In this document: positions 1 through 59,060 of the stretch, in pieces
Numbering within the stretch: the stretch's first letter is position 1
Layout of the letters: each line of letters begins with the position of its first letter
NCBI GenBank assembly: GCA_905116865.2
Contig: CAJHNH020006924.1
Location: 236,001-300,000, forward strand
Length of the DNA stretch: 64,000 nt
DNA from: Candidula unifasciata
Lineage: Eukaryota; Mollusca; Gastropoda; Stylommatophora; Geomitridae
Direction of reading: 5' to 3'
Notes under the pieces: generated by a model
Told to the model about the DNA's origin: nothing
The model's database searches: none
Seen by the model: only the letters and a program-made list of their open reading frames with translations
Made by a program: the position numbers and the translations under genes

Positions 1-1020
1 TCGGCACTCATAGAAAGAAGTAGAAAGATAGAAGAACACACTACACAACATAAAAATCGAAAGCTACAGTTACCGTGCCGGGAATTAAACCTGTCACCTC
101 CAGACGGCGTCTGTGCCTCGCCATGAATACTGCTGTGATTGTTATTCGACATTTGCTTTGTTAATATAAATTTCTGTAACTTATAGTGCCATTTCAATGA
201 GTTGAAATGAATTCTGTCTGTATTTCAAGTATTTCATAGTTGTGGATTTCAAGCTGTATGATAGACATGGCCAATAAGACACCTTTTTTGGGGGGTGCCT
301 AGTTGACCATGTATCTTAGTGCACTTGTATTCATGGCGAGGCGCAGACGCCGTCTGGAGGTGACAGGTTCAATTCCTGGCACGGTAACTATAGCTTTTGA
401 TTTTTATGTTGTCTAGTGTGTTCTTCTATCTTTCTACTTCTTTCTATGAGTGCTGATCACAATACTTTCTGTTACTTGATTAATTCATAATATTTAACGG
501 CCTCAAAAGGTTCCCCCCTCTGTTTATTTATAGGAATGACGTATACACACCGGAACCTACCAACCAAATACCTTTCTTAAATGTTTGTGTATTCTAGACA
601 AGGCAGTAAGGTCTACTGTGTTCGTAAATTGTAGCTGTGATTGTTATTCGACATTTGCTTCATTAGTATAAATTTCTGTAACCTATGGTGCCATTTCAAT
701 GGGTTGAAATGAATTCTGTCCGTATTCCATAGTTGTGAATTTCAAGCTGTACGATAGACATAGCCAATAAGACACCTTTTTTTGCGGGTGCCTAGTTGAC
801 CATGTATCTTAGTGCACTTGTATTCATGGCGAGGCGCAGACGCCGTCTGGAGGTGACAGGTTCAATTCCCGGCACGGTAACTATAGCTTTTGATTTTTAT
901 GTTGTCTTGTGTGTTCTTCTATCTTTCTACTTCTTTCTATGAGTGCCGATCACAACACTTTCTGTTACTTGATTAATTCATAATATTTAACCACCTCAAA
1001 AGGTTCCCCCCTCTGTTTAT
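1..1020. repeat. fold-back and tandem copies of a ~390-bp dispersed repeat
   Basis: Two direct copies (about 130-521 and 632-1018) are highly similar throughout. Bases 1-126 are the reverse complement of 331-457, so a third copy faces the other way and runs off the left edge. Each copy holds a short GC-rich core (gcgcagacgccgtctgg) followed by ggttcaattcc, which resembles an RNA polymerase III box B. A tRNA-derived origin is possible but not shown. No coding potential is seen. Confidence 0.7.
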
Positions 1021-1182
1021 ATTGTGTAAGCAGACTGCAGTAGTAGACCGAAACAGTTAATTTTTGTTATGTCACTGACGATTTTTTTTTTAAATGTTTC
1101 TTTCTCAGACCATTCTTAAACTGCTTTTTTTTGGGGAAAAGTACATTTTTTTAAAGTTAAAATGTTTGTAATTGTACTTCAG

Positions 1183-50450
<49,268 letters not shown>

Positions 50451-50540
50451 CTCCTTCAGCTCTGGGATATTTTGTAGTTGGTGAGCCAGTAGAACAATAA
50501 CCACACTGAATAAAGATTCACCTATAAGAAATTGTGTGGT
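50451..50540 (+). terminator. DLEC1 3' UTR with poly(A) signal
   Basis: A short 3' UTR follows the stop. A canonical AATAAA is at 50509-50514 and a GT-rich stretch (TTGTGTGGTTG) at 50532-50542 fits a downstream cleavage element, so transcript cleavage is expected near 50525-50532. Confidence 0.7.
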
Positions 50541-50689
50541 TGCTTCTCACTGTCTGCTAACCACTATTTTATCTTTAAAAGGTTAAAATGTTCTTAGTAA
50601 AATTAGATTATTGATTTTGAAATGTGTTTAACAATTGTGATATTTCTAATGCTAACTAGATATGTGAAAATTATTGGACCAGACATACA

Positions 50690-50975
50690 TTGTACACTAG
50701 CAAGTGAAATCTGCACCATCTGTATATATGGAGTAGTCAATAAAAACTGTACTCTTTTTAGATATGGAACAGTCAGTAAAAAAATGTACCAGCTAGAGAT
50801 CTGGGTTTTCAGTGAAACATGTGCCATCTGTAGATAAGTTGTCAGTAAAACCAAACTGTATTGTCTGTAGAAATGTAGTCAGTGAAAACTGTACCAGTGA
50901 AAACTGTACAGTCTATGAATTTAAAGTTTTCAGTGAAAACATTAATAGATGTGGAGTGGTCAGTGAACTGTGTTA
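50690..50975. repeat. degenerate ~50-bp tandem repeat downstream of DLEC1
   Basis: Repeated phrases (gtcagtgaaaactgtacc, ccatctgtagata, gtagtcagt) recur about six times with drift. No coding potential. Confidence 0.55.
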
Positions 50976-53060
50976 AACTATTTATAGTTATAGCTAGTGA
51001 AAAATAACACTGAAATGCTATGGTGAAATTTAACCCTTTCATTGCTATATAATTCGTGGCCACTGTTACCACTGTGCTAAGCAAGTTTCTGCTGATCCTT
51101 TCTGTTGTACTGAATACTTTTCTATCCCACAAACGCAAAATGTGTGTCGGTGGTGCAGCTTATATTTTGTACACCTAAAAATATTCGCACTAGAGAAGTG
51201 GGTGGTTGGTCCGACTGCTGAGAAGTCAGACGCACTATGGCCATGCCAAAAAACCTCACTTTTACAGAAAAGCAACACTAGAAACTAGATTTAATTGCCT
51301 GGCTCCACTAGGGATAGTAGAAGAAAATGTATCCTCTGCTGAGTCTACTTTATTTTTGACTTCACCACTGCCAAATATGCAGTAGAAACTCCTGGACGAG
51401 TGAGCACAACAGTAGCCTTCCAGTTGTAGCAGGAACATTCTTTAAAGGTTCAGGCCCCTTTATCTTCCTTAAACGAGGATAGTGCAACACAATTATTATT
51501 GTTCTGTTTTTCACTTCATTATTGTCTTCACCTTTGCCATAAGTTTAGTCATTGCTCCAAGTGCATCTGATGCTCTTTTGGCCCCCGGCCTATTCCACCA
51601 CCCCACAAACTTGACCGATGAAGCTACTGCCTTCTCACCCCCCCCCCCCCCCCCCCCCCCGGGAAGGGGGAGGGAAGAGATTTGGGAGGATCCTAGCACT
51701 CCACCAATGTTACAGTTCGTACTGTTGGCAATCCCAAATCCAAATTTCATCGATAAATCTTCAGAGGCTCCCACTGTAATCCTAATTAATTGTAGTCAGC
51801 ATGTTATTAATTTAATAAAAACAAACTTGGGTGCTTCATTGCAAAAGGCTAAAAACTTTACATTTTAAAAAAAATTTGAAAAGAAAAAGGTCATGGAGGG
51901 GTTGAACAAGTGACCTTTCAATTGTAGGGCTGATGTAATACTCACTACACTAGAATGTCATATGACACTTGAAAATAAAACCAGTATTGTACAGTGTGAT
52001 AGACAAACACTTGGATTGTCTGTTGTATAGTATAGATGAAAATTATTTGTAATCATCACGTCAGTACATGAGCATACCCTCTTGATTATCATTGGGGATC
52101 AGTTTCAAATTCCATAAGTGTTGATGGCTGGGTAGATGTTCTTTCTCTGGGCCAGGAGTACACATGTCTGCCAGTGTGCTGCACTGACCAACTCATAACT
52201 CACACATTTCAAAGTGATCCTTACTTTTACTCCTTGAAAGAAACTTCATTAATTCTTTGTCAACTTTAATTAACCAGTTTCTTTCCACTGTGTTTTAAAA
52301 AAAAAAAAATGTAGATTAATATAAAACCAGAAATATATTTCAGGGGGAAAAAAAACACAGTTCACTGGCCAAGCTTTTGTGGTAAAGAAAGCAATAGATA
52401 ACACAGAAAGCATATAAACACACCTAAATGAATGTGATAGGGTTTTTAATCAGAGGTAAATGGGTCAGCTGGATCGAGTTTGGGTAATGTGTGTTGTTAT
52501 TCAGCCCCTGAGAATTTTGGTCCTTAGCAGTCTGTAAGGAAAGGCAAAATCGTGTTTTTACATCCATAGCGGTGAGGGCACAAAAAATGGAAGACCCAGA
52601 AATATGTCCTTTGCAGTCTATGAGATAAACAAATAATTACGTCCATAGCCGTGAGAGGGCTAAAGAGAGTTTAGGAAATAACACAAATATTGAACAAGGT
52701 ATGCACTCTTTAAAACAGCTTTTAAATAGATGTTGCATTAATTACACTTTTTTTTTTATGACCAATTTTTCATGTTTCACAAAGTTTTAGATTTTAATCA
52801 TCTTTATTTTTATATTCTGTATTAATACCAGTGAAATAAAAATTATTTTACAATTATTAATGGATCAATACTTTTCTATTTAAAATAGATACTAGTTACA
52901 TATTTTTACAAATACCATCCCCTTAATTTTAGAGGATATTGAGAAGGTATCCATGTAAATACTTGACACTTATATTTATAAATGTGTAAATTTTTTTTAA
53001 AATCGATTATAATGTTCATGGAAGCAAATATACAGCGTTCACTTCATATAACATAACACA
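50976..53060. other. intergenic, low-complexity and decayed repeats
   Basis: A TTAACCCTTT motif at 51029 resembles piggyBac-type ends without a matching partner. A C-run lies at 51637-51660. A tRNA-like decayed stretch is at 51895-51965 on the reverse strand, and two related phrases (catagc-gtgagagggc) occur at 52565 and 52650. No gene recognised. Confidence 0.4.
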
Positions 53061-53129
53061 ACTTTCACGGTGTGTCTTTATTCATACAAACACACTTATA
53101 CACACATATACAGACACATATGTGTACAG

Positions 53130-53262
53130 TCTCTCTCCCCCCCCCCCCCTTCCTTTTCCCGCCCCACACACACACACACACACACACACCACACATGCAC
53201 ACACGCACACACACTCTTTGTATCTCGGTCTCTCGATCTCTCTCCTTCTCTTTATCTCTAAA
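53130..53262. repeat. C-rich, (CA)n and (TC)n simple repeats
   Basis: A C-run lies at 53139-53149, (CA)n at 53164-53214, then TC-rich sequence. Confidence 0.85.
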
Positions 53263-53269
53263 ATGCATG

Positions 53270-53415
53270 GATACAGAAATGCCCAGATGTTGACAGTGTA
53301 GCCATGCAGCATTAGGAACTGGGAAGACACCAGGATAAGTGGAGACCTCTAGGGTTTCTTCTGCTGCCATAACAATATACCACAGATTAATGTACTCTTT
53401 GGCGCTGGCAACTGA
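53270..53415 (-). other. possible reverse-strand exon of unknown gene
   Basis: On the reverse strand a good acceptor (atttttgttttcag, ending at 53411) leads into an open frame of about 45 residues (VASAKEYINLWYIVMAAEET ... PNAAWLHCQHLGI) that continues without a clear donor into simple repeats. I recognise no domain. It may be a terminal exon or chance. Confidence 0.2.
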
Positions 53416-53964
53416 AAACAAAAATTGTATACAGCTGAAGACATAGTTACACCAAGGGGAACCCACCACATTTATTCCTATCGGTCAAGTCATCTTAAGC
53501 ATGGATTTTTATGAGACACGGAACAAAGAGTCTTTCTGGTCAGCCATGATAGAAGATGATGCATTCTTTTACAAACTTCCAATATAATGTTTATTATGGC
53601 ATATATGTGTGTGTGTCTGTTAGTACACACAAAAAGAGAGAGAGAGATATGGGGGAGGGGTGGAGGGGGAGGGGTGGAGGAGGAGACCATGCCATATCAG
53701 ATGTTAAATCCAAAGACTTGTGGATTATCTTAACGAGCCGTGCTACCACGGCCTGACTTTCTTAATCTTCTACAATTATAACAGTTGTAACTTATTTTTG
53801 AATAAAAATGCATTGTTTCATTGCAACAGCTACAGACAATAAAGTATTTGAGCTCACACAGTGGTTTACTCCTGTCCACTATTATGTGATATGCTATCTG
53901 GTTTTGTTTGATGTTAATGATAAGTCAGGAGATAAAGAGGAACTTGATGAGAATTTATTTTACA

Positions 53965-54243
53965 ATAACTGATGTTCTCATTCCATCCTCCAGATATTTC
54001 AGACACATGTAAGGCTTCTTGCATAACTGATGTTGTCATTCCATCCTCCAGATAACTCAGACATATGTATGGCTTCTTGCATAACTGATGTTGTCATTCC
54101 ATCCTCCAGATAATTCAGACATATGTATGGCTTCTTGCATAACTGATGGTGTCATTCTATCCTCCAGATAATTAAGACATATGTATGGCTTCTTGCATAA
54201 CTGATGTTGTCATTCCATCCTCCAGATAACTCAGACATATTTA
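53965..54243. repeat. 58-bp minisatellite, ~4.8 copies
   Basis: Units start at 53965, 54023, 54081, 54139 and 54197 (ataactgatgttgtcattcc ... tatggcttcttgc). The array resumes at 54703-54738 behind an inserted LINE fragment. Confidence 0.95.
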
Positions 54244-54449
54244 ATATGTCAGACATAGCTAACTCTATAAAATACTTCAAAACTCTATGACATGGCCATC
54301 TGCGGGTAAGAGGCGCCATAACCTCTCCCCTCTGCTGCCTTGCAGGGTAAGTCTCTTTAGACAAATGCTTTTGGAGTCAAACCATATACAAACTGGCGGA
54401 ATGCAAGGGGAAACCACTGCTGTACTATCCCTAGTAAATCATGTCTGAC

Positions 54450-54702
54450 ATCAGAAGGAGACTGTCATAATTTTTCGGCCATGTTATGAGAAGAGGGAAA
54501 ACAGAACATGTTATGACCACTGGAAAGATGTGGAAGGAGGGATAGAGGAAGACAACGAAAGAAAATGTTTGACAGTCTTGTTGCATGGCAGGGAGGTGTG
54601 TTGGCACATGAACTGATACATGCTGCAGGAGGTTGCAGATTATGGAGAGGCATGATCGCCCACGCCAGTCGGCAAGGCACCAGATGATGATGATGATTAT
54701 GA
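54450..54702 (+). mobile_element. RTE-type LINE 3' end with (ATG)n tail, inside the minisatellite
   Basis: It encodes FFGHVMRRGKTEHVMTTGKM, then (frame-broken) QENVxQSCCMAG, and ends with gatgatgatgatgattatgatg at 54685-54702. It matches the C-terminus of the LINE at 6905-8010 and the reverse-strand piece at 32570-32900. The 54244-54449 stretch before it may belong to the same insertion. Confidence 0.7.
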
Positions 54703-54738
54703 TGTATGGCTTCTTGCATAACTGATGGTGTCATTTGA

Positions 54739-55255
54739 CACACTGTAATTGCTGAGGTTATAGTGTGATAGACAGTAATTGTGTATCTAACACATGTGAT
54801 TAATTAAACAGAGTCATTTTATCGTTATCAGAGTAAGGGTACTTACTTAGTTAGGCAGTAATGTAGATAATGATAGAATTATAGGTAAAGATATAAAATA
54901 TAAATACAAAAGGTAGTCAGAATTTTCATTACAGTGGTAACTCAGTGTACGTCTGCTTTGGTATACGTCCAGATTGTTATGCTTCCTGTTTATATGCACA
55001 CAATTTTGCTTGGTATACAACTTTGGGGGGGAGGGGGGGGGGGGGATGACTCATGTGCTAGAACGTTTATTGGTGAAAATGAGTCTGACACACAGTGCGC
55101 TACCCTTGTCTACCTCTTTAATTAATCAAGGACATGTTTGCCAAATGGATGGATGTCAAAATCTTTTTAGAAAAGTACTAACTAACTGCCTTAACATAGT
55201 CAAAACATACCATAATAGCCCTGTCTGCAATAACCAGACAATATTCTGAGGAGTT
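54739..55255. other. intergenic, nothing recognised
   Basis: A G-rich run lies at 55025-55046. Otherwise AT-rich DNA without signal. Confidence 0.35.
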
Positions 55256-55261
55256 GCCATT

Positions 55262-56170
55262 TGATTTTGATTTGATTTGATTTAAGAACCGACATCACAG
55301 CACTCGGGGCATTCCCATAAGCGCTCCGTCCCCATCTTCAGCAGCCAACGAAGAATTCCGATACTAATGGTGCCAGTAGCTTTCTGATTAAACGTCTGTC
55401 TTGCCTTTCTTCTGAGCCTTGAGCATATACCAGAACCTCTTGTCACCCCCAACTGCATCAGTCTCACCAGACTGTGGTGATCCATCTGCTCCTCCACATT
55501 GTACACGCTCTCCCACAAGGCGCTAACCATGTCTGCCCTATCATGTAGCAGTATTCCACCAAGTTGTGCAGAGCCAGCCAGTCTGTCCGCCTGTTCATTT
55601 CCCAACACACCGGCGTGACCCGCTGAAAAAATCCAGACAATACTCCTCACTCGTGTCCTCCGCAGCGAAGCATACCACTCTGCACGAAGCATAACTGTTA
55701 TGATCTTCCTCAGCATGCTTTCTGAATCAGTTACAATTACAATATGTGTGTGTGTGTGTCGTGTTCTCTAGCCAGCGGAAAGCTGCAGTGACCGCCTCCA
55801 CCTCCATTCTTAAGCTGGATGTTGTATCATATGCTAGGCTCTCCTGCACCAAACGTCGACCATTAACTTTTGCTAAAAAGCCCCAAGCACTTCTTTTGCC
55901 TCTTGACACTGAACCTTCTGTGTAGATGATCAAATCCTCTGAGCGAGCATTATCTTGAATTAATTGCTGAATTTCCACCTCTGTGGCACCTGCTGGCCAG
56001 TCTCTGCATTCCCGGCTCAGTGTGATTATGACACTACATAAGTCTGACTGCTCAGGTGGCACTTTGACCCACTCCTCTCCTTGCCTAATGTTCTCAAGGA
56101 TGCAAGCATGTCTGATTGTGTCTTCTGCCTGAGCCATCCATGACCTCCCTCTTATCAGCCGCTAACCCTT
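55262..56170 (-). mobile_element. RNase H LINE (family A), best-preserved copy, reverse strand
   Basis: The reverse strand encodes two long open pieces. Piece 1 (56137-55740) has DLIIYTEGSVSRGKRSAWGF (RNase H strand 1 region; the expected Asp reads Glu) and MEVEAVTAAFRWLEN. Piece 2 (55716-55282) has VRSIVWIFSAGHAGVLGNEQ and ADRLAGSAQLGG, then ARQTFNQKATG and WLLKMGTERLWECPECCDV before the stop. Between them a (CA)n stretch (55745-55760) breaks the frame. The 3' end is a (GATTT)n tail at 55262-55284. The RT domain is absent. Confidence 0.8.
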
Positions 56171-56295
56171 AACTGCACCCAGAGCTTCATGCAGAGGGTG
56201 GTCTGTGTCTGAGTTGCCAGAATCAAAGTTATTTGGACAGGTGTTTAGTAAAATCAGACATAGGAAGCTTTAACAACATCCAAATGAGGAAAAGA

Positions 56296-56385
56296 AAAAC
56301 ACACACAAACACACATGCATGCACACACACACACACATTCACATACACACACACACACACACAAACACAAACAACAACAACAGCA
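56296..56385. repeat. (CA)n/(CAA)n microsatellite
   Basis: A long CA-rich tract ends in ACAACAACAACAG. Confidence 0.85.
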
Positions 56386-56865
56386 ACATAATTTAAGATT
56401 TCTAAAGTGTTATTGGAAAGGGACAAATACATCTCTCCTCTCCCCTTCTCAGCACCATCCTAGTAGGTACTTGACTCTACTCAGAAAACTAAAATGAGGT
56501 AAAATTTTCATTTATTGAATCTAATTGCTTTAGTATTAATGTATTTTAGTTTTTAAATTATTCCATACAACCCCTTCAATATATAATCTGTCAATAACAT
56601 TATGACTTTTTTCATGGGAATAGATTATTCCTCTACCTTTTCTTTTGGTCCTGTCTGGTATACATCTAAAGATCTGGAATGGATTAAGGATGTATATCGA
56701 GGTACCTCTATACTAGAAAATCTGTGAATGGCAGAGGAAGTTGAAGTTAGAACAAAACTTAAAATATTTATCACTGATGTCAATTGTAGGATCAGAGTGT
56801 GTGAAATACTTGTACAAAAGTCAACGTGAGAAACTCTTGATATTCTAATAACCACAAATTACAAC
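56386..56865. other. intergenic, nothing recognised
   Basis: AT-rich DNA. A short phrase at 56640-56720 (ttggtcctgtctggtataca) could be LINE-derived but is not assignable. Confidence 0.3.
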
Positions 56866-57605
56866 CAGTTTTGAACATGGAGGTTCAGAATACCCTTAAC
56901 CATATGAAATGTGGAAAGACTCCAGGTTCAGAAAACATCCCAAGTGAATGTGGAATAGATAAGGTCACCAGGCAGATAAATACCTTATCTATTCCTTCTC
57001 ACAACATGTCCAGAAAGAGACATCTACATCTGATTTCTCTGGTTAGTTCATGACTTTCATCTGTTTTGATGAGGACTGCATGGCTTGTTGTTCTATCTTT
57101 CCATGACATTCTTTTAATTCGTCTGATAAACCACATTTCTACTGCAAGCAGGTGTTTTCAGCTTGTCTGGATGTAGCTCATGTGTGAAATTATGTAATTC
57201 TGTATTGCAATCCAAACACTTACTAAACAAGCGGAACAGTGCATAAATGCATTTGAATATAAATGTTACAGACAGGTTCTAAGAATATCTTGGGTAAAGA
57301 AAAGAACAAATGCATCCATACTTCAAGAGCTGAATATTGAAGAGGGTTGGCTAGTAAAGACAATAAAACAAAGAAAATTGAAATATTTTGGTCACTTGAA
57401 ACGTCATGGAAGTCTAGAGAGAACAATAATGGAGGGGTATATGCCTGGGAAGAGAGGAAGAGGAAGGCCAAGGAGAAGATGGGTGCAGGATGTGGCAGAT
57501 GATCTCCAGATGGGTGTATCAGACGCAGGACATCTTGCTCAGGATAGGAAGGTTTTCCGGAGGGTTGTTATGGCAGCGAGGTTCCGCGAGGGACATGCTA
57601 CTGAA
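56866..57605 (+). mobile_element. rearranged LINE: RT start and C-terminus with a reverse piece between
   Basis: The stretch 56874-56965 encodes NHMKCGKTPGSENIPSE (RT entry block). Then 56975-57180 is LINE C-terminal sequence on the opposite strand (SHAVLIKTDESHELTREIR). 57205-57605 is sense again: CYRQVLRISWVKKRTN, LKYFGHLKRHGSLERTIMEG, KRGRGRPRRRWVQDVADDL, RRVVMAARFREGHATE, ending in a (TGAA)n tail at 57601-57620. The catalytic RT core is deleted. Confidence 0.7.
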
Positions 57606-57669
57606 TGAATGAATGAATGAATCCAAACAAAGTCAGGAGCCCTAGAATGTGGTCATCATGAGTAATATT

Positions 57670-57892
57670 ATGAACATATTTTTACAGACCATCAGCACTC
57701 TGTGGGTAATGTGGTCAGCATTACGCCGGCTGTCTTTACTTTCCCAGGACAGCCCATCCTGGTACCCATTTTAGGCTGGGTCGACCTGCGACGTCCCATA
57801 CCACGACAAAAATCCACGCAGCCTGCAGTGGGTTTCGATCGCGGTATGCTGGCTTACGAGTCGGACTCGCAACGCCTTAGCCACGGAGACTA
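57670..57892 (-). mobile_element. tRNA-derived SINE, reverse strand, nearly full length
   Basis: The reverse complement starts gtctccgtggctaaggcgtt (box A) with box B gatcgaaaccc about 35 bp on, then a body with ggtcgacccagcctaaaatg, gggaaagtaaagacagccgg and gctgaccacattacccacag and a tgtaaaaatatg end. The tRNA head differs from that of the SINE at 23499-23769 but the 3' body is shared. Confidence 0.8.
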
Positions 57893-58917
57893 ATAATCAT
57901 GCAAGGAATAATAAAAAATACAACCAGAAATAGAGGAAGAGTAATAAGGGTTAGTTCTAGGCTAGAGTACAGCAAAAGCCGTTAATCTCTTGAAGACAAT
58001 AAAGGACATTCAATAGAATACTTACATTTCTGCTTCATAGATTAAACACAGGTTTTGTAGAGTAGGACACAGTATAATAATAAAAATCAGACAAGCTGAA
58101 AACACCTGGGGCATTTAATTTTTTAGTTTCTATTTGAGCTACTAAATCATTTTTGTCTACTAATGAATTATACATACAGGAGAATGCCCACAAGCTTTGC
58201 TTTTTTCTCTCTTGCTGAATGTAGGAAATATGTCTTCTGAAGAGATATGTAAATGTTATATTCCTGCGTTGAATATAATAACTCAGGACACATTTCAGAG
58301 CACTGACCCGTATTTTTATACACACCAAACGGCTCTTTTTTAGGTTATGTGGTCAACATCAACAGCCGCCTTTACTTTTCAATTCATTTTATGGTACTCA
58401 CATTTTGGGCGCTGCAGACCTAGAAGATCTATAAGAGACAAAGACAACCCAAGAGAGACGATGCTTGACGACTTGAAGCTAGAATATCGTCAGTAAAAAT
58501 GATTCAAAATACCAAAGACAGATCTGGGGAGAGACATGAGCTTCTACGCCACTAGGCAGGGTTCATGATTATGATGAGACGTAGCAACCAGTGTCATTTA
58601 TTGAAAGAAAAATTCTGACACGTCGCAGATTGGAACCCAAGACATTCGGGCACGCAGGAAAATGCTTATTTTGGGTTAACAGATAATTACGATTCAAATG
58701 CATAGGTCTCCACAAGCACACCTAAGCACACTTCAAATCCCGCCCCCTTACACACACACACACACCTACACACACAAACACGCACACAGATACACGTAGA
58801 CATTTACACGCACATACATGACGGACACATTTGAACAGTTACAGTAACTTTTAACTACGGAATCGATAAGCAGCAAGCCTGAGAACTGATGCAGGTGGCG
58901 ATAAGCATTGACTTGTG
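57893..58917. other. intergenic: SINE and LINE scraps upstream of the EGF-like gene
   Basis: A decayed SINE body lies at 58310-58420 (ttatgtggtcaacatcaaca, gccgcctttactttt). An RTE 3' scrap lies at 58425-58580 (ggagagacatgagcttctac ... catgattatgatgag). A (CA)n tract lies at 58750-58785. Confidence 0.45.
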
Positions 58918-58950
58918 TAAATATATGCCTTTCTTCTCTTAGTGGTTCCT
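58918..58950 (+). promoter_or_regulatory. possible core promoter of the EGF-like peptide gene
   Basis: A TATA-like TAAATATAT lies at 58918-58926, about 70 bp before the ATG. A pyrimidine-rich initiator-like stretch (ctttcttctcttag) follows at 58929-58942. The same stretch also looks like a splice acceptor, so a 5' UTR intron is an equally good reading. Confidence 0.3.
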
Positions 58951-58993
58951 TCTTGTGTCGAGCAGAAAGAGACTTCCTGCTAGTGCAGTAACC

Positions 58994-59060
58994 ATGTCTA
59001 GGCTTGTATTGTGCCTCTGTGTCTTAGCAGTCATTAACTGCCAGAGCGTCGTTTGCCAAA
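58994..59060 (+). CDS. EGF-like peptide exon 1 (signal peptide)
   Basis: The ATG sits in an acceptable context (gtaaccATGt). There are 22 codons plus one base, followed by a strong donor GTGAGT at 59061. The encoded stretch has a basic residue near the start, a leucine/valine-rich core and small residues before a likely cleavage region. Confidence 0.75.
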
